Below are positions 34,199 to 41,191 of a stretch of DNA of 41,191 bases, one piece after another (position 1 is the first letter of the stretch; every line of letters begins with the position of its first letter). Below the pieces are notes generated by a model. The model made no database searches, was not told the origin of the DNA, and worked only from the letters and a program-made list of their open reading frames with translations. The DNA is taken from positions 1 to 41,191 of the forward strand of contig NZ_CACSKB010000039.1 of NCBI RefSeq assembly GCF_902706225.1, in the 5' to 3' direction. The DNA is from Microbacterium sp. 18062 (GTDB taxonomy: Bacteria; Actinomycetota; Actinomycetes; Actinomycetales; Microbacteriaceae). A program made the translations under genes and the position numbers.

Positions 34199-35036
34199 AC
34201 CACGTGGGCCCCCCGCCCACGCGACTCAGTCCCTCGTGCACGCCGCGCGGGAGCCGCCCGTACGGATTGCCGAGCTGATAGACCCTCGCGACCTCGTCGG
34301 CCGCGGTCCGGAGGACGGAGACGATCGCCACGAGGTCGTCCTGCGTCTTGCGCGCGGTCGATGACGTCATCCCCATCGCCGCGAACGTCGCCGTCTCGAT
34401 CTGGATGGGCACCGCGAGGGAGATGACCCCGGCCTCCAGCTCCTCGACGCTGAGCGCGTACCCGCGCTCCCGGGCCTCGATCGCGCGGTCTCGGATACGC
34501 GCCGGGTCGGTCATCGTCTGCGGAGTGATGGACGAGAAGCCGCCCGCATCGAGGTAGTCGTCGAGCTCCGCGTCGCTCAGCGCTCCGAGCAGCACCGTGC
34601 CCAGGGCCGTCGCATAGGCGGGCAGACGCGTCCCGACGCGGATCGTGTCGGGCACGATCCGATGGACCTCGGCCCGTGCGACCTGGACGACATCCCCCCG
34701 GTCGAAGACGCTGACGGTGCAGGTCTCCGCGATGGAGTCGGCGAGCTCGTGGAGGAACGGCTGGCTGATCTCGGGAAGGGACGACTCGATGAAATAGCCC
34801 GAGCCGATCTCGAGGACCCTTGGCGTCAGCGTCCAGGTCGAGCCGGTCTGGGTGGTGTACCCGAGGTACTCGAGGGTCAGGAGCATGCGGCGGACGGTCG
34901 GACGCGACAGCTCGACCGACTCCGCGATCTCGGCGACGCTCAGCGGACGGCGCTCGCGTGAGAACGCGCGGAGCACCAGCAGACCACGCTCAAGGCTCTG
35001 GACGACGTCACGGCCTGAGTGCCACGTTGAAGCCAC
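34161..35036 (-). CDS. IclR family transcriptional regulator
   Basis: A 291-residue regulator. The N-terminal winged helix is 'LSVAEIAESVELSRPTVRRMLLTLEYLGYT', and the effector domain contains 'FLHELADSIAETCTVSVFDRGDVVQVARAE', 'GTRLPAYATALGTVLLGAL' and 'YALSVEELEAGVISLAVPI', all typical of the family. IclR proteins commonly control aromatic and organic-acid catabolism with a pathway intermediate as effector. It is the only regulator gene of the island, and its 3' end overlaps that of the SDR gene by 38 nt on the opposite strand. GTG 35036 follows GAGGTGG on the minus strand; the frame extends further upstream but across the tRNA gene. Confidence 0.88.
   Translation of the reverse strand: MASTWHSGRDVVQSLERGLLVLRAFSRERRPLSVAEIAESVELSRPTVRRMLLTLEYLGYTTQTGSTWTLTPRVLEIGSGYFIESSLPEISQPFLHELADSIAETCTVSVFDRGDVVQVARAEVHRIVPDTIRVGTRLPAYATALGTVLLGALSDAELDDYLDAGGFSSITPQTMTDPARIRDRAIEARERGYALSVEELEAGVISLAVPIQIETATFAAMGMTSSTARKTQDDLVAIVSVLRTAADEVARVYQLGNPYGRLPRGVHEGLSRVGGGPTWSTRPAFLPSSPA
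34203..34221 (+). terminator. Hairpin just after the SDR gene
   Basis: CGTGGGC (34203-34209) pairs with GCCCACG (34215-34221) across CCCCC. It lies 4 nt after the SDR stop and inside the 3' coding end of the convergent iclR gene. It is a plausible end for the long plus-strand operon. Confidence 0.4.
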
Positions 35037-35060
35037 GAGCCACCTCGAATTACCTAGTTC

Positions 35061-35072
35061 GGGCACATGCCC
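35061..35072. promoter_or_regulatory. Inverted repeat upstream of iclR
   Basis: GGGCA (35061-35065) and TGCCC (35068-35072) form a short inverted repeat 24 bp upstream of the iclR start, a place where autoregulation would act. It does not resemble the repeats in the divergent control region at 23951-24028. Confidence 0.25.
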
Positions 35073-35281
35073 ACCCGGTGAAACTTTAGCGGAAGATCCC
35101 CTCCGCGATCCTGGGCCAGGGCACGCGGTGTCGCATCGGGTCACACGCGGGGAGGACGCGGAGAGCGCGGGGGCTCGATGACGGTGCACTCGGCGAGCCG
35201 GTCGAGCGCGGGCGTCTCGCGGCTGCGTCGGCGGCCGACCCGTCGGCTGTTGCGAACGCGGAGGACCCGGCCCTTCGGAAG

Positions 35282-35357
35282 TGGACGCGACGGCGGGAGT
35301 CGAACCCGCAACGCTTCCGGGTATGAACCGGAGCCCGGGACCACCCGGATCGCCGCG
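35282..35357 (-). tRNA. tRNA with CAU anticodon (Met or Ile2), atypical D-arm
   Basis: The minus strand folds into a 76-nt tRNA with encoded CCA (35282-35284). The acceptor stem CGCGGCG/CGTCGCG gives seven pairs with one G-U. The anticodon stem TCCGG/CCGGA closes the loop TTCATAC (anticodon CAU), and the T-arm is GCGGG-TTCGACT-CCCGC. The D-arm is short (CCGG stems with a GTGGTC loop), position 8 is A instead of the usual T, and the variable loop has six bases. CAU could read Met, initiator Met, or, after modification, AUA Ile. It does not show the standard initiator or elongator Met pattern well. Confidence 0.65.
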
Positions 35358-35635
35358 ATGCATCGACGGTAACCCGCATCCAGGACGGCGTCGAGCGCGG
35401 TGTCAGTACGTTGCCGGGTGTGAACGGATGTGACGCCGAGCGGGGACGAAGGCGGGCGCGGACGGCGTGAGCCGCCGGCTCTGTCCGTGCTGTCCCCTCG
35501 GTCGTCGGACCCGTGGGGCCCATGTTGCCTGCGGCACCCCGATGCGGCACCGAACCCGTATTCCGCCCGACGACTGAGGGCGCTGTCTCGTGTCTGGTCG
35601 CCGCGCGTCCCGCTCCGGGCCGGGGCTGCGGATCG
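35358..35635. other. 278-bp region without a recognisable gene
   Basis: Between the tRNA 5' end and the acetyltransferase stop no reading frame resembles a known protein. The stretch should hold the tRNA promoter on the minus strand. GGGGAC and GTCCCC segments flank a weak GC-rich foldback near 35440-35510, but no firm hairpin, repeat or RNA gene was identified. Confidence 0.4.
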
Positions 35636-36346
35636 TCAGCCTTCCGGCGTGCGCAGCGACAGGAAGCTCCGCCGGCGCCAGAGGACGAAGCCGAGCTTCT
35701 CGTACGCGCGGATGGCGTTCACGTTGTCGGCCGCCGCGTGCAGGAGCGCGCGGTCGCCGCGCTCCTGGATGTGGAAGGCGACGTCCAGGACCAGACGCGA
35801 CGCGATGCCCTGGCGGCGGTACTCGGGGTCGGTCGACACGGCGCTGATCTCGGTCCAGCCGCTCGGACGCAGCCGCTCGCCGGCCATCGCGATCAGGCGT
35901 CCGTCCCGGCGGATCCCGACGTACCGGCCGAGCTCGTGGGTGCGCGGCAAGAACGGGCCGGGCTTGTTGCGCTCCACGAGCGCCAGCATCTCCGGCACGT
36001 CGTCGGCGCCGAGCACGACCGCCTCGGGGTCGGGCGTCGGGCGCAGCAGGTCGGTCTCCACGAGCTGGACGCCGCTGCCGCGCCAGAGCGCATCCCAGCC
36101 GGGCGGCAGCTCCGGGTCCGCGCCCGAGACCACGAGCTCGGCGTTCGGTCCGACGACCGACAGGATCGAGTCCCACACGCTCGGCTCGTCCCAGGAGCGC
36201 ACCGCGATGAACGGGGCGACGTCGGGCTGATAGCGGCGCACGTGGTCGTCGCCGATCGCGAACCGCGCGTGCGGGCCGTCGAGGGCGTGCCACGGGGCGT
36301 TGTCGAGGAGGTCGATGTCGTGTGAGGAGAGGACGGGCTGGCTCAT
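35636..36346 (-). CDS. GNAT family N-acetyltransferase
   Basis: A 236-residue protein. The C-terminal half is a GNAT domain: 'TEISAVSTDPEYRRQGIASRLVLDVAF' with the acetyl-CoA pyrophosphate loop RRQGIA, and the closing 'NVNAIRAYEKLGFVLWRR'. The N-terminal half ('PWHALDGPHARFAIGDDHVRRY') matches the extended architecture of FR47-like members and has no recognised activity. The acyl acceptor is unknown. It stands alone and diverges from the helicase gene. Confidence 0.85.
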   Translation of the reverse strand: MSQPVLSSHDIDLLDNAPWHALDGPHARFAIGDDHVRRYQPDVAPFIAVRSWDEPSVWDSILSVVGPNAELVVSGADPELPPGWDALWRGSGVQLVETDLLRPTPDPEAVVLGADDVPEMLALVERNKPGPFLPRTHELGRYVGIRRDGRLIAMAGERLRPSGWTEISAVSTDPEYRRQGIASRLVLDVAFHIQERGDRALLHAAADNVNAIRAYEKLGFVLWRRRSFLSLRTPEG

Positions 36347-36485
36347 GATGGTGTCCCGGCGGTCGCGTGATGGATGCTCCGATCCTTCTGCCTCGCGGCG
36401 GCAGACGGATGCAGGATGAACTCCTGTTACTTCATGGCTCGTCCCGTCGGCGCGACGCGCCCGCCCGGATGTCGGCGGTCCTGCC

Positions 36486-36500
36486 TAGACTTGACGGGCA
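36486..36500 (+). promoter_or_regulatory. -10 box before the helicase gene
   Basis: TAGACT (36486-36491) ends 9 nt before ATG 36501, giving either a leaderless or a 2-3 nt leader transcript. No ribosome-binding sequence is present. Confidence 0.5.
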
Positions 36501-38939
36501 ATGACCGACGCATCCACACCCCTCATCGTCGGCGGCGATCGCGGACCCGGCGCGGCCTCGGCCGCACGACCCGACGAAGACCTCCTCGACGGACTCAACC
36601 CGCCCCAGCGCGAGGCCGTGACCTATCGCGGTCCGGCGCTGCTCATCGTCGCGGGCGCGGGGTCGGGCAAGACCCGGGTGCTCACCCACCGCATCGCCTC
36701 TCTCCTGCGCGGACGCGAGGCCTGGCCGAGCCAGATCCTCGCGATCACGTTCACGAACAAGGCCGCGGGCGAGATGCGCGAGCGCGTCACACAGCTCGTC
36801 GGCGAGAGCGCGCGAGGGATGTGGATCTCCACCTTCCACTCGGCGTGCGTGCGGATCCTCCGGCGCGAGGCACAGCAGTTCGGTTTCACGAGCTCCTTCA
36901 CGATCTACGACTCGGGCGACTCCCGCGCGCTCATCAAACGACTGGTGAAAGAGCACGAGGCGGATGCCTTCGGCCTCACCCCGGCAGCCGTTCAGGGCCG
37001 GATCTCGAAGCTCAAGAACGAGCTGGCCGACGCCGAGTCCTACGCGCGGCAGGCGAACCTGAGCGACCCGGCCGAGCGGATCTTCGTCGAGATCTTCGGC
37101 GACTACCAGCGCGCGCTGCAGCGCGCGAACGCCTTCGACTTCGACGACCTGATCGGCCAGACGGTCTACCTGTTCCGAGCGTTCCCGCAGGTCGCCGACG
37201 TGTACCGCCGTCGGTTCCGGCACATCCTCGTCGACGAGTATCAGGACACGAACCACGCTCAGTACGCGCTGATCCACGAGCTCACCCGGCCCGTCACGGG
37301 GGCGGCATCCGAACCGTATTCCGCCGGCGGCATGATGATCTTCGAACCCGAGCAGGCGCCCGAGCTCGAGGGGGCGTCGCTCACCGTCGTCGGCGACTCC
37401 GACCAGTCGATCTACGCGTTCCGCGGCGCCGACATCCGCAACATCAGCGAGTTCGAACGCGACTTCCCCGGCGCGCGGGTCGTGCTGCTCGAGCAGAACT
37501 ACCGCTCCACCCAGAACATCCTCTCCGCCGCGAACGCGGTCATCAGCAACAACTTCGACCGCCAGGACAAGAAGCTCTGGACCGACGTCGGCGCGGGCGA
37601 TCCGATCGTCGGGTTCACCGGCTACTCGCAGCACGACGAGGCGCAGTTCGTCGCCGACGAGATCGAGAAGCTGCGCGGCAGCGGCGTCGCCTACTCCGAC
37701 GTCGCGGTGTTCTACCGCACCAACTCGCAGTCCCGCGCGCTGGAGGAGATCTTCATCCGCTCGGCGCTGCCCTACAAGATCATGGGCGGCACGAAGTTCT
37801 ACGAGCGCGCCGAGATCAAGGACGCCCTCGCCTACCTCGTCGCCGTGGCGAACCCCGCCGACGAGATGGCGGTGCGCCGCATCCTGAACAAGCCCAAGCG
37901 CGGGATCGGCGACGTCACCGCGACCGCCATCGCCCGCTTCGCCGAGGACAACGAGATCAGCTTCCGCGAGGCGCTCGGGGAATCCGCCACGCTCGGCCTC
38001 GGCCCCAAGGTGCAGGCCGCGATCGCGCAGCTCGACCGCGTCCTCGTCGAGGCGACCGCGATCATGCTGCCCGCGTCGGGCGAGCTCGCCCCGCCCACCG
38101 CCGTCGCCGAAGGACTCACGCTGCTGCTGCAGAGGAGTGGGTACCTCGACGCCCTGCGAGCGAGTCGCGACCCGCAGGACGAGGCGCGACTGGAGAACCT
38201 CGACGAGCTCGTCGCCGTCGCGCGGGAGTTCGCGCGCAACAACCCCGAGGGCACGATCATCGACTTCCTCACCGAGGTCGCGCTCGTCGCCGACGCCGAC
38301 GACCTCGACGACGCGTCCGGCTCGGTGTCGCTCATGACCATGCACACCGCGAAGGGTCTCGAGTTCGACTCGGTGTTCCTCACCGGCGTCGAAGAGGATC
38401 TCATCCCGCATCGCATCTCGGCGGGCGAGCCCGGCGGGCCGTCCGAGGAGCGACGGCTGTTCTACGTCGGCGTGACCCGTGCGCGCAGGCACCTGTACCT
38501 GACCCTCGCGATGACCCGCGCGCAGTTCGGCGAGGTGACCGTCGCGATGCCGAGCAGGTTCCTGCAGGAGATCCCCGCCGAGCTCATCGACTGGCGCCAG
38601 TCGCCGGGCGACGTCAACTCGCGCGGCGGCACCGGCTCGCGCGCGCTCAACGCGCGACGGCCCGGCGGGGGATGGGGCGGCGCGCGCCGCGACGACCCGC
38701 CCGCGCTCGCACCTCGCTCGACCTCGCTCGACCGGTTCCCGAACAAGATCCCGGCGAAGGTCCGTGACAACAGCGGTCTCGAGCTCGCAGCCGGCGACCG
38801 CATCCGTCATGACGATTTCGGGGAGGGACGCATCGACGCCGTCACCGGCGAGGGCGCGAAACGGATCGCGCACGTGCGCTTCGACTCCGCGGGGGCGAAG
38901 AAGCTGCTCATCAAGATCGCTCCGATCGAGAAGCTCTGA
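36501..38939 (+). CDS. pcrA: ATP-dependent DNA helicase PcrA/UvrD
   Basis: An 812-residue superfamily 1A 3'-5' helicase acting in nucleotide excision repair and replication restart. Motifs in order are the Q region 'LNPPQREAV', motif I 'AGAGSGKTRV' (Lys57), Ia 'AITFTNKAAGEM', II 'VDEYQDTN', III 'GDSDQSIYAFRGA', IV 'QNYRST', V 'TMHTAKGLEFD' and VI 'VTRARR'. The C-terminus has the basic, disordered stretch and the Tudor-like 'RIRHDDFGEGRIDAV' domain typical of PcrA, which contacts RNA polymerase in relatives. About 30 extra residues ('ASEPYSAGGMMIFEPEQAPE') stand between motifs II and III. Confidence 0.95.
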   Translation: MTDASTPLIVGGDRGPGAASAARPDEDLLDGLNPPQREAVTYRGPALLIVAGAGSGKTRVLTHRIASLLRGREAWPSQILAITFTNKAAGEMRERVTQLVGESARGMWISTFHSACVRILRREAQQFGFTSSFTIYDSGDSRALIKRLVKEHEADAFGLTPAAVQGRISKLKNELADAESYARQANLSDPAERIFVEIFGDYQRALQRANAFDFDDLIGQTVYLFRAFPQVADVYRRRFRHILVDEYQDTNHAQYALIHELTRPVTGAASEPYSAGGMMIFEPEQAPELEGASLTVVGDSDQSIYAFRGADIRNISEFERDFPGARVVLLEQNYRSTQNILSAANAVISNNFDRQDKKLWTDVGAGDPIVGFTGYSQHDEAQFVADEIEKLRGSGVAYSDVAVFYRTNSQSRALEEIFIRSALPYKIMGGTKFYERAEIKDALAYLVAVANPADEMAVRRILNKPKRGIGDVTATAIARFAEDNEISFREALGESATLGLGPKVQAAIAQLDRVLVEATAIMLPASGELAPPTAVAEGLTLLLQRSGYLDALRASRDPQDEARLENLDELVAVAREFARNNPEGTIIDFLTEVALVADADDLDDASGSVSLMTMHTAKGLEFDSVFLTGVEEDLIPHRISAGEPGGPSEERRLFYVGVTRARRHLYLTLAMTRAQFGEVTVAMPSRFLQEIPAELIDWRQSPGDVNSRGGTGSRALNARRPGGGWGGARRDDPPALAPRSTSLDRFPNKIPAKVRDNSGLELAAGDRIRHDDFGEGRIDAVTGEGAKRIAHVRFDSAGAKKLLIKIAPIEKL

Positions 38940-38947
38940 CCGCCGCG

Positions 38948-38959
38948 TAGGCTGGCACG
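38948..38959 (+). promoter_or_regulatory. -10 box of a leaderless promoter before the SseB-domain gene
   Basis: TAGGCT (38948-38953) ends 6 nt before ATG 38960. It lies 9 nt after the helicase stop, so the SseB gene has its own promoter. Confidence 0.55.
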
Positions 38960-40135
38960 ATGGCCCTGTTCTCGCGCCGCCCGAAGAAGTCCGACGACGA
39001 TGCCGCCGCCGACGAGGCGCTGCGCGACACGACCTTGCCCTCGAGCGGGACGACGGATGCCGCAGCCCTCGCGCCGGAGGCCGCCGACGAACCGGTCCCG
39101 CACGTCTCGATCTCGATGTCGACCTACGGCAAGCCCGGCTCGGGCGCGCCCGCAGGCGTCGCCGATCCGGACGGCGAGGCCCCGGGCGCCCCTGCGGCGC
39201 CAGCCGCGGGCGCTGCGTCGGCGGATGCCGCGTCCGGTGCGGGTGCCGCAGTCGCGGGTGCCGCATCCGCATCCGGTACCGCCCCGGCATCCGGTACCGC
39301 GCCCGCCCGCCCGGCGCACCTCGCGTCTCCCGCCGCCGAGGCGTCGACCCGTGTCGAGACAGTCCCGGGTCTTCGCGACAACGTGCTGCTGCGCGACGCG
39401 CTCGCGGCGCTGCCGACGCAGGCGCAGCCGATCGAGATGATCAACGTCGCCCGCCAGCTGCTGCAGGGTCACGTCTTCATCCGGGTACAGGGCGACGCCC
39501 GTGAGCTGCTCGCGCAGGGCAAGAGCCTGCCGACCTCCATGGTGACCTTCAAGGACGAGAAGTACATGCTCGTGTACTCGGGCGGGAAGGGGCTGCAGGA
39601 TGCCGTCCGCGCCGACGGCGACACCGGCACCTCCGCCCTCGCGCAGCCCGTCGTCGGGCTGCTGCGCCAGGTCGCCGCAGGTCCGATGGGCGGTGTCGCC
39701 GTCGATCACGCCTCGCGGCCGGGCTCCGCCCTCCTCCCCAAGCAGCTCATCGAGAAGGCGCTGTCCGACCTCGATCCCGAGCTCCGGATCAAGACGCTCC
39801 TGGCCGCACCCCGTACTCCCGAGGTCGCGGGGCAGATCGCCGAGGCGCTCACGGTCGTGCCGTTGTGGATCGCGGCGCGCCGCACCGACGAGGGGCAGGT
39901 GGGCATCGCCGAGCTGCGCACCGCCGACGGCACACGGCTGCTCGAGATCTTCTCCCACCCGCTCGAGCTCCTCGCGCTCGGACGCGGCGACCAGCCGGTC
40001 AGGGTCGACGCCGCGCAGCTCGCGAAGGCGCTGCGCGGCGACACCGGTCTGTCCGGCGTCGTGGTCGACCCGGCAGGACCCTGGATCCGCCTCACCCGCG
40101 ACCAGCTGCATCCGCTGCTCATCGTCGGCACCTGA
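38960..40135 (+). CDS. SseB domain protein with Ala/Pro-rich linker
   Basis: A 391-residue protein. An acidic N-terminus ('FSRRPKKSDDDAAADEALRD') leads into a low-complexity Ala/Pro/Gly/Ser linker of about 70 residues (roughly 60-130). Two SseB-like domains follow: 'NVLLRDALAALPTQ', then 'LLQGHVFIRVQGDARELLAQGKSLPTSMVTFKDEKYMLVYSGGKGLQDAV', and a C-terminal one with 'KQLIEKALSDLDPELRIKTLLAAP' and 'VPLWIAARRTDEGQVGIAELRT'. SseB was named for serine sensitivity in E. coli; its molecular role is unclear. Confidence 0.78.
   Translation: MALFSRRPKKSDDDAAADEALRDTTLPSSGTTDAAALAPEAADEPVPHVSISMSTYGKPGSGAPAGVADPDGEAPGAPAAPAAGAASADAASGAGAAVAGAASASGTAPASGTAPARPAHLASPAAEASTRVETVPGLRDNVLLRDALAALPTQAQPIEMINVARQLLQGHVFIRVQGDARELLAQGKSLPTSMVTFKDEKYMLVYSGGKGLQDAVRADGDTGTSALAQPVVGLLRQVAAGPMGGVAVDHASRPGSALLPKQLIEKALSDLDPELRIKTLLAAPRTPEVAGQIAEALTVVPLWIAARRTDEGQVGIAELRTADGTRLLEIFSHPLELLALGRGDQPVRVDAAQLAKALRGDTGLSGVVVDPAGPWIRLTRDQLHPLLIVGT
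39269..39300 (+). repeat. Short direct repeat in the SseB linker
   Basis: GCATCCGGTACCGC occurs at 39269-39282 and 39287-39300 (18-bp period), coding part of the Ala/Ser/Gly/Thr linker. The in-frame period suggests repeat expansion of the linker. Confidence 0.6.
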
Positions 40136-40177
40136 GCCGGCGCCGCCGACGGGCTATCGGATGCAGCGGCCCCGCCC

Positions 40178-40189
40178 TAGGGTCGGACC
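40178..40189 (+). promoter_or_regulatory. -10 box of a leaderless promoter before the polymerase-domain gene
   Basis: TAGGGT (40178-40183) ends 6 nt before ATG 40190, with no ribosome-binding sequence between. Confidence 0.55.
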
Positions 40190-41191
40190 ATGGCGTCCGA
40201 GCGCATCATGATGACGGTCCCCGGCCCCCACGGCGACCGAGAGGTCGCGCTCTCGAGCCCGGGCCGCGAGGTGTGGCCGGAGGCCGGCATCACGAAGCAC
40301 GAGCTCGCCGAGTACGTGCTGGCCGTCGCGGAGCCGTTCCTGCGGGCGAACGGCGACCGGCCCGTCTCGCTCGAGCGATTCCGGGACGGCGTCGACGGCG
40401 AGAGCTTCTTCTCGAAGAACCCGCCCAAAGGCGCGCCCGACTTCGTCGACGCCGTCACCGTGACCTACAACAGCGGGCGCCGTCATCCGCAGGTCGTGCT
40501 CACCGAGCCCGCGGCGATCCTCTGGGCCGTGCAGATGAACACGGTCGTGTTCCATCCGTGGGCCTCGCTCGCCGCCGATCCCGACCGTCCGGTCGAGCTG
40601 CGGATCGACCTCGACCCGCAGCCGGGCACGGACTTCGCGGACGCGGCGGCGATCGCCCCGCTCATGCGCGACGTGCTGAGCGAGGCGGGGCTCGACTCAT
40701 GGATCAAGACCAGCGGCAACCGCGGCATCCACCTGTTCTGCCCGATCGAGCCGACGCACGAGTTCCTCGACGTGCGGCACGCCGTGATCGCGGCCGGACG
40801 CGAGCTCGCGCGACGCGAGCCGCAGCGGGTGACGATGGACTGGTGGAAGGAGGAGCGCGGCGAGCGCGTCTTCATCGACTTCAACCAGGCCAATCGCGAC
40901 CGCACGATGGCGGGCGCCTACAGCCCGCGGTCGTTGCCGGCCGCGACCGTGTCGACCCCGATCGCGTGGGACGAGCTGCCGGACGTCGACCCGGCGGCGT
41001 TCACCGTGCGCAGCATCCCCGAGCGTCTGCGCACGGTCGACGATCCATGGACGGACTTCGCCGCGAGGCCGGGGCGGATCGACACGCTGCTCGAGTGGTG
41101 GGAGCGCGATCTCGCCGACGGGCTCGGCGAGCTGCCCTTCCCTCCGGACTTCCCCAAGATGCCCGGCGAGCCCCCGCGCGCTGTCCCTTAT
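40190..41191 (+). CDS. LigD-type DNA polymerase/primase domain protein (3' end outside window)
   Basis: An open frame of 334 codons that continues past the window edge. It matches the archaeo-eukaryotic primase-like polymerase domain of the non-homologous end-joining enzyme LigD: 'EVWPEAGITKHELAEYVLAVAEPFLR', 'GESFFSKNPPKGAPDFV', the metal-binding pair Asp140 and Asp142 in 'LRIDLDPQPG', 'WIKTSGNRGIHLFCPI' and 'RVFIDFNQANRDRTMAGAYSPR'. Such domains fill gaps with ribonucleotides during end joining. Whether it stands alone or is fused to a ligase cannot be seen here, so no symbol is given. Confidence 0.9.
   Translation, partial: MASERIMMTVPGPHGDREVALSSPGREVWPEAGITKHELAEYVLAVAEPFLRANGDRPVSLERFRDGVDGESFFSKNPPKGAPDFVDAVTVTYNSGRRHPQVVLTEPAAILWAVQMNTVVFHPWASLAADPDRPVELRIDLDPQPGTDFADAAAIAPLMRDVLSEAGLDSWIKTSGNRGIHLFCPIEPTHEFLDVRHAVIAAGRELARREPQRVTMDWWKEERGERVFIDFNQANRDRTMAGAYSPRSLPAATVSTPIAWDELPDVDPAAFTVRSIPERLRTVDDPWTDFAARPGRIDTLLEWWERDLADGLGELPFPPDFPKMPGEPPRAVPY

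Noticed and set aside
35086..35550. A 154-codon minus-strand frame and a plus-strand frame from 35430
   Set aside because: The first runs straight across the tRNA gene and the second is antisense to the acetyltransferase; neither has recognisable similarity.

Overview
The window is a high-GC actinobacterial chromosome segment, most likely Microbacteriaceae and probably Microbacterium or a close relative. The evidence is a CBS-less GuaB3 upstream of GuaA, SURF1 and DUF3817 genes, many apparently leaderless genes with a -10 box (TANNNT) 6-7 nt before the start codon, and heavy use of a GGATGC/GCATCC word inside genes. No phage genes, insertion sequences or CRISPR arrays were seen. The genus is an inference; no 16S gene is present.

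Layout. (1) 1-5837: purine and envelope housekeeping genes (GuaB3, SURF1, DUF3817 membrane protein, GMP synthase, a GT-B glycosyltransferase), with a 79-bp palindromic element between SURF1 and DUF3817. (2) 5959-14549, minus strand: a mannoside-utilisation locus made of a lipoprotein binding protein, two sugar permeases, a GH38 alpha-mannosidase, a ROK repressor and a ROK sugar kinase. The first permease carries a frameshift and the kinase has lost the segment that should hold its zinc motif, so the locus is either decaying or locally mis-assembled. (3) 14665-19725: BI-1-like membrane protein, glycerophosphodiester phosphodiesterase, an ABC-2 exporter pair and a DUF1345 membrane protein. (4) 19774-35036: an accessory catabolic island, described below. 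(5) 35282-41191: a CAU-anticodon tRNA with an unusual D-arm, a GNAT acetyltransferase, a PcrA/UvrD helicase, an SseB-domain protein and the start of a LigD-type polymerase-domain gene that runs off the window.

The island is the most interesting part. Two operons diverge from a 159-bp control region. The minus-strand operon (MaoC hydratase, acyl-CoA synthetase, metal-dependent amidohydrolase, acyl-CoA dehydrogenase) has all its genes joined by 4-nt overlaps and looks like a CoA-thioester degradation module. The plus-strand operon encodes a NitT/TauT-type ABC importer with two different permeases, followed by an alpha/beta-hydrolase, an IlvD/Edd [Fe-S] dehydratase, an FAD oxidoreductase, both subunits of aconitase X and an SDR dehydrogenase; an IclR regulator converges on it. 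Two unrelated Fe-S dehydratases in one operon suggest successive dehydrations of a polyhydroxylated or hydroxy-cyclic carboxylate, whose product could enter the CoA module. I do not recognise the pathway, and its substrate cannot be read from the sequence.

Start codons were chosen from Shine-Dalgarno sequences, -10 spacing and overlaps with the preceding gene, and often lie downstream of the longest possible start.
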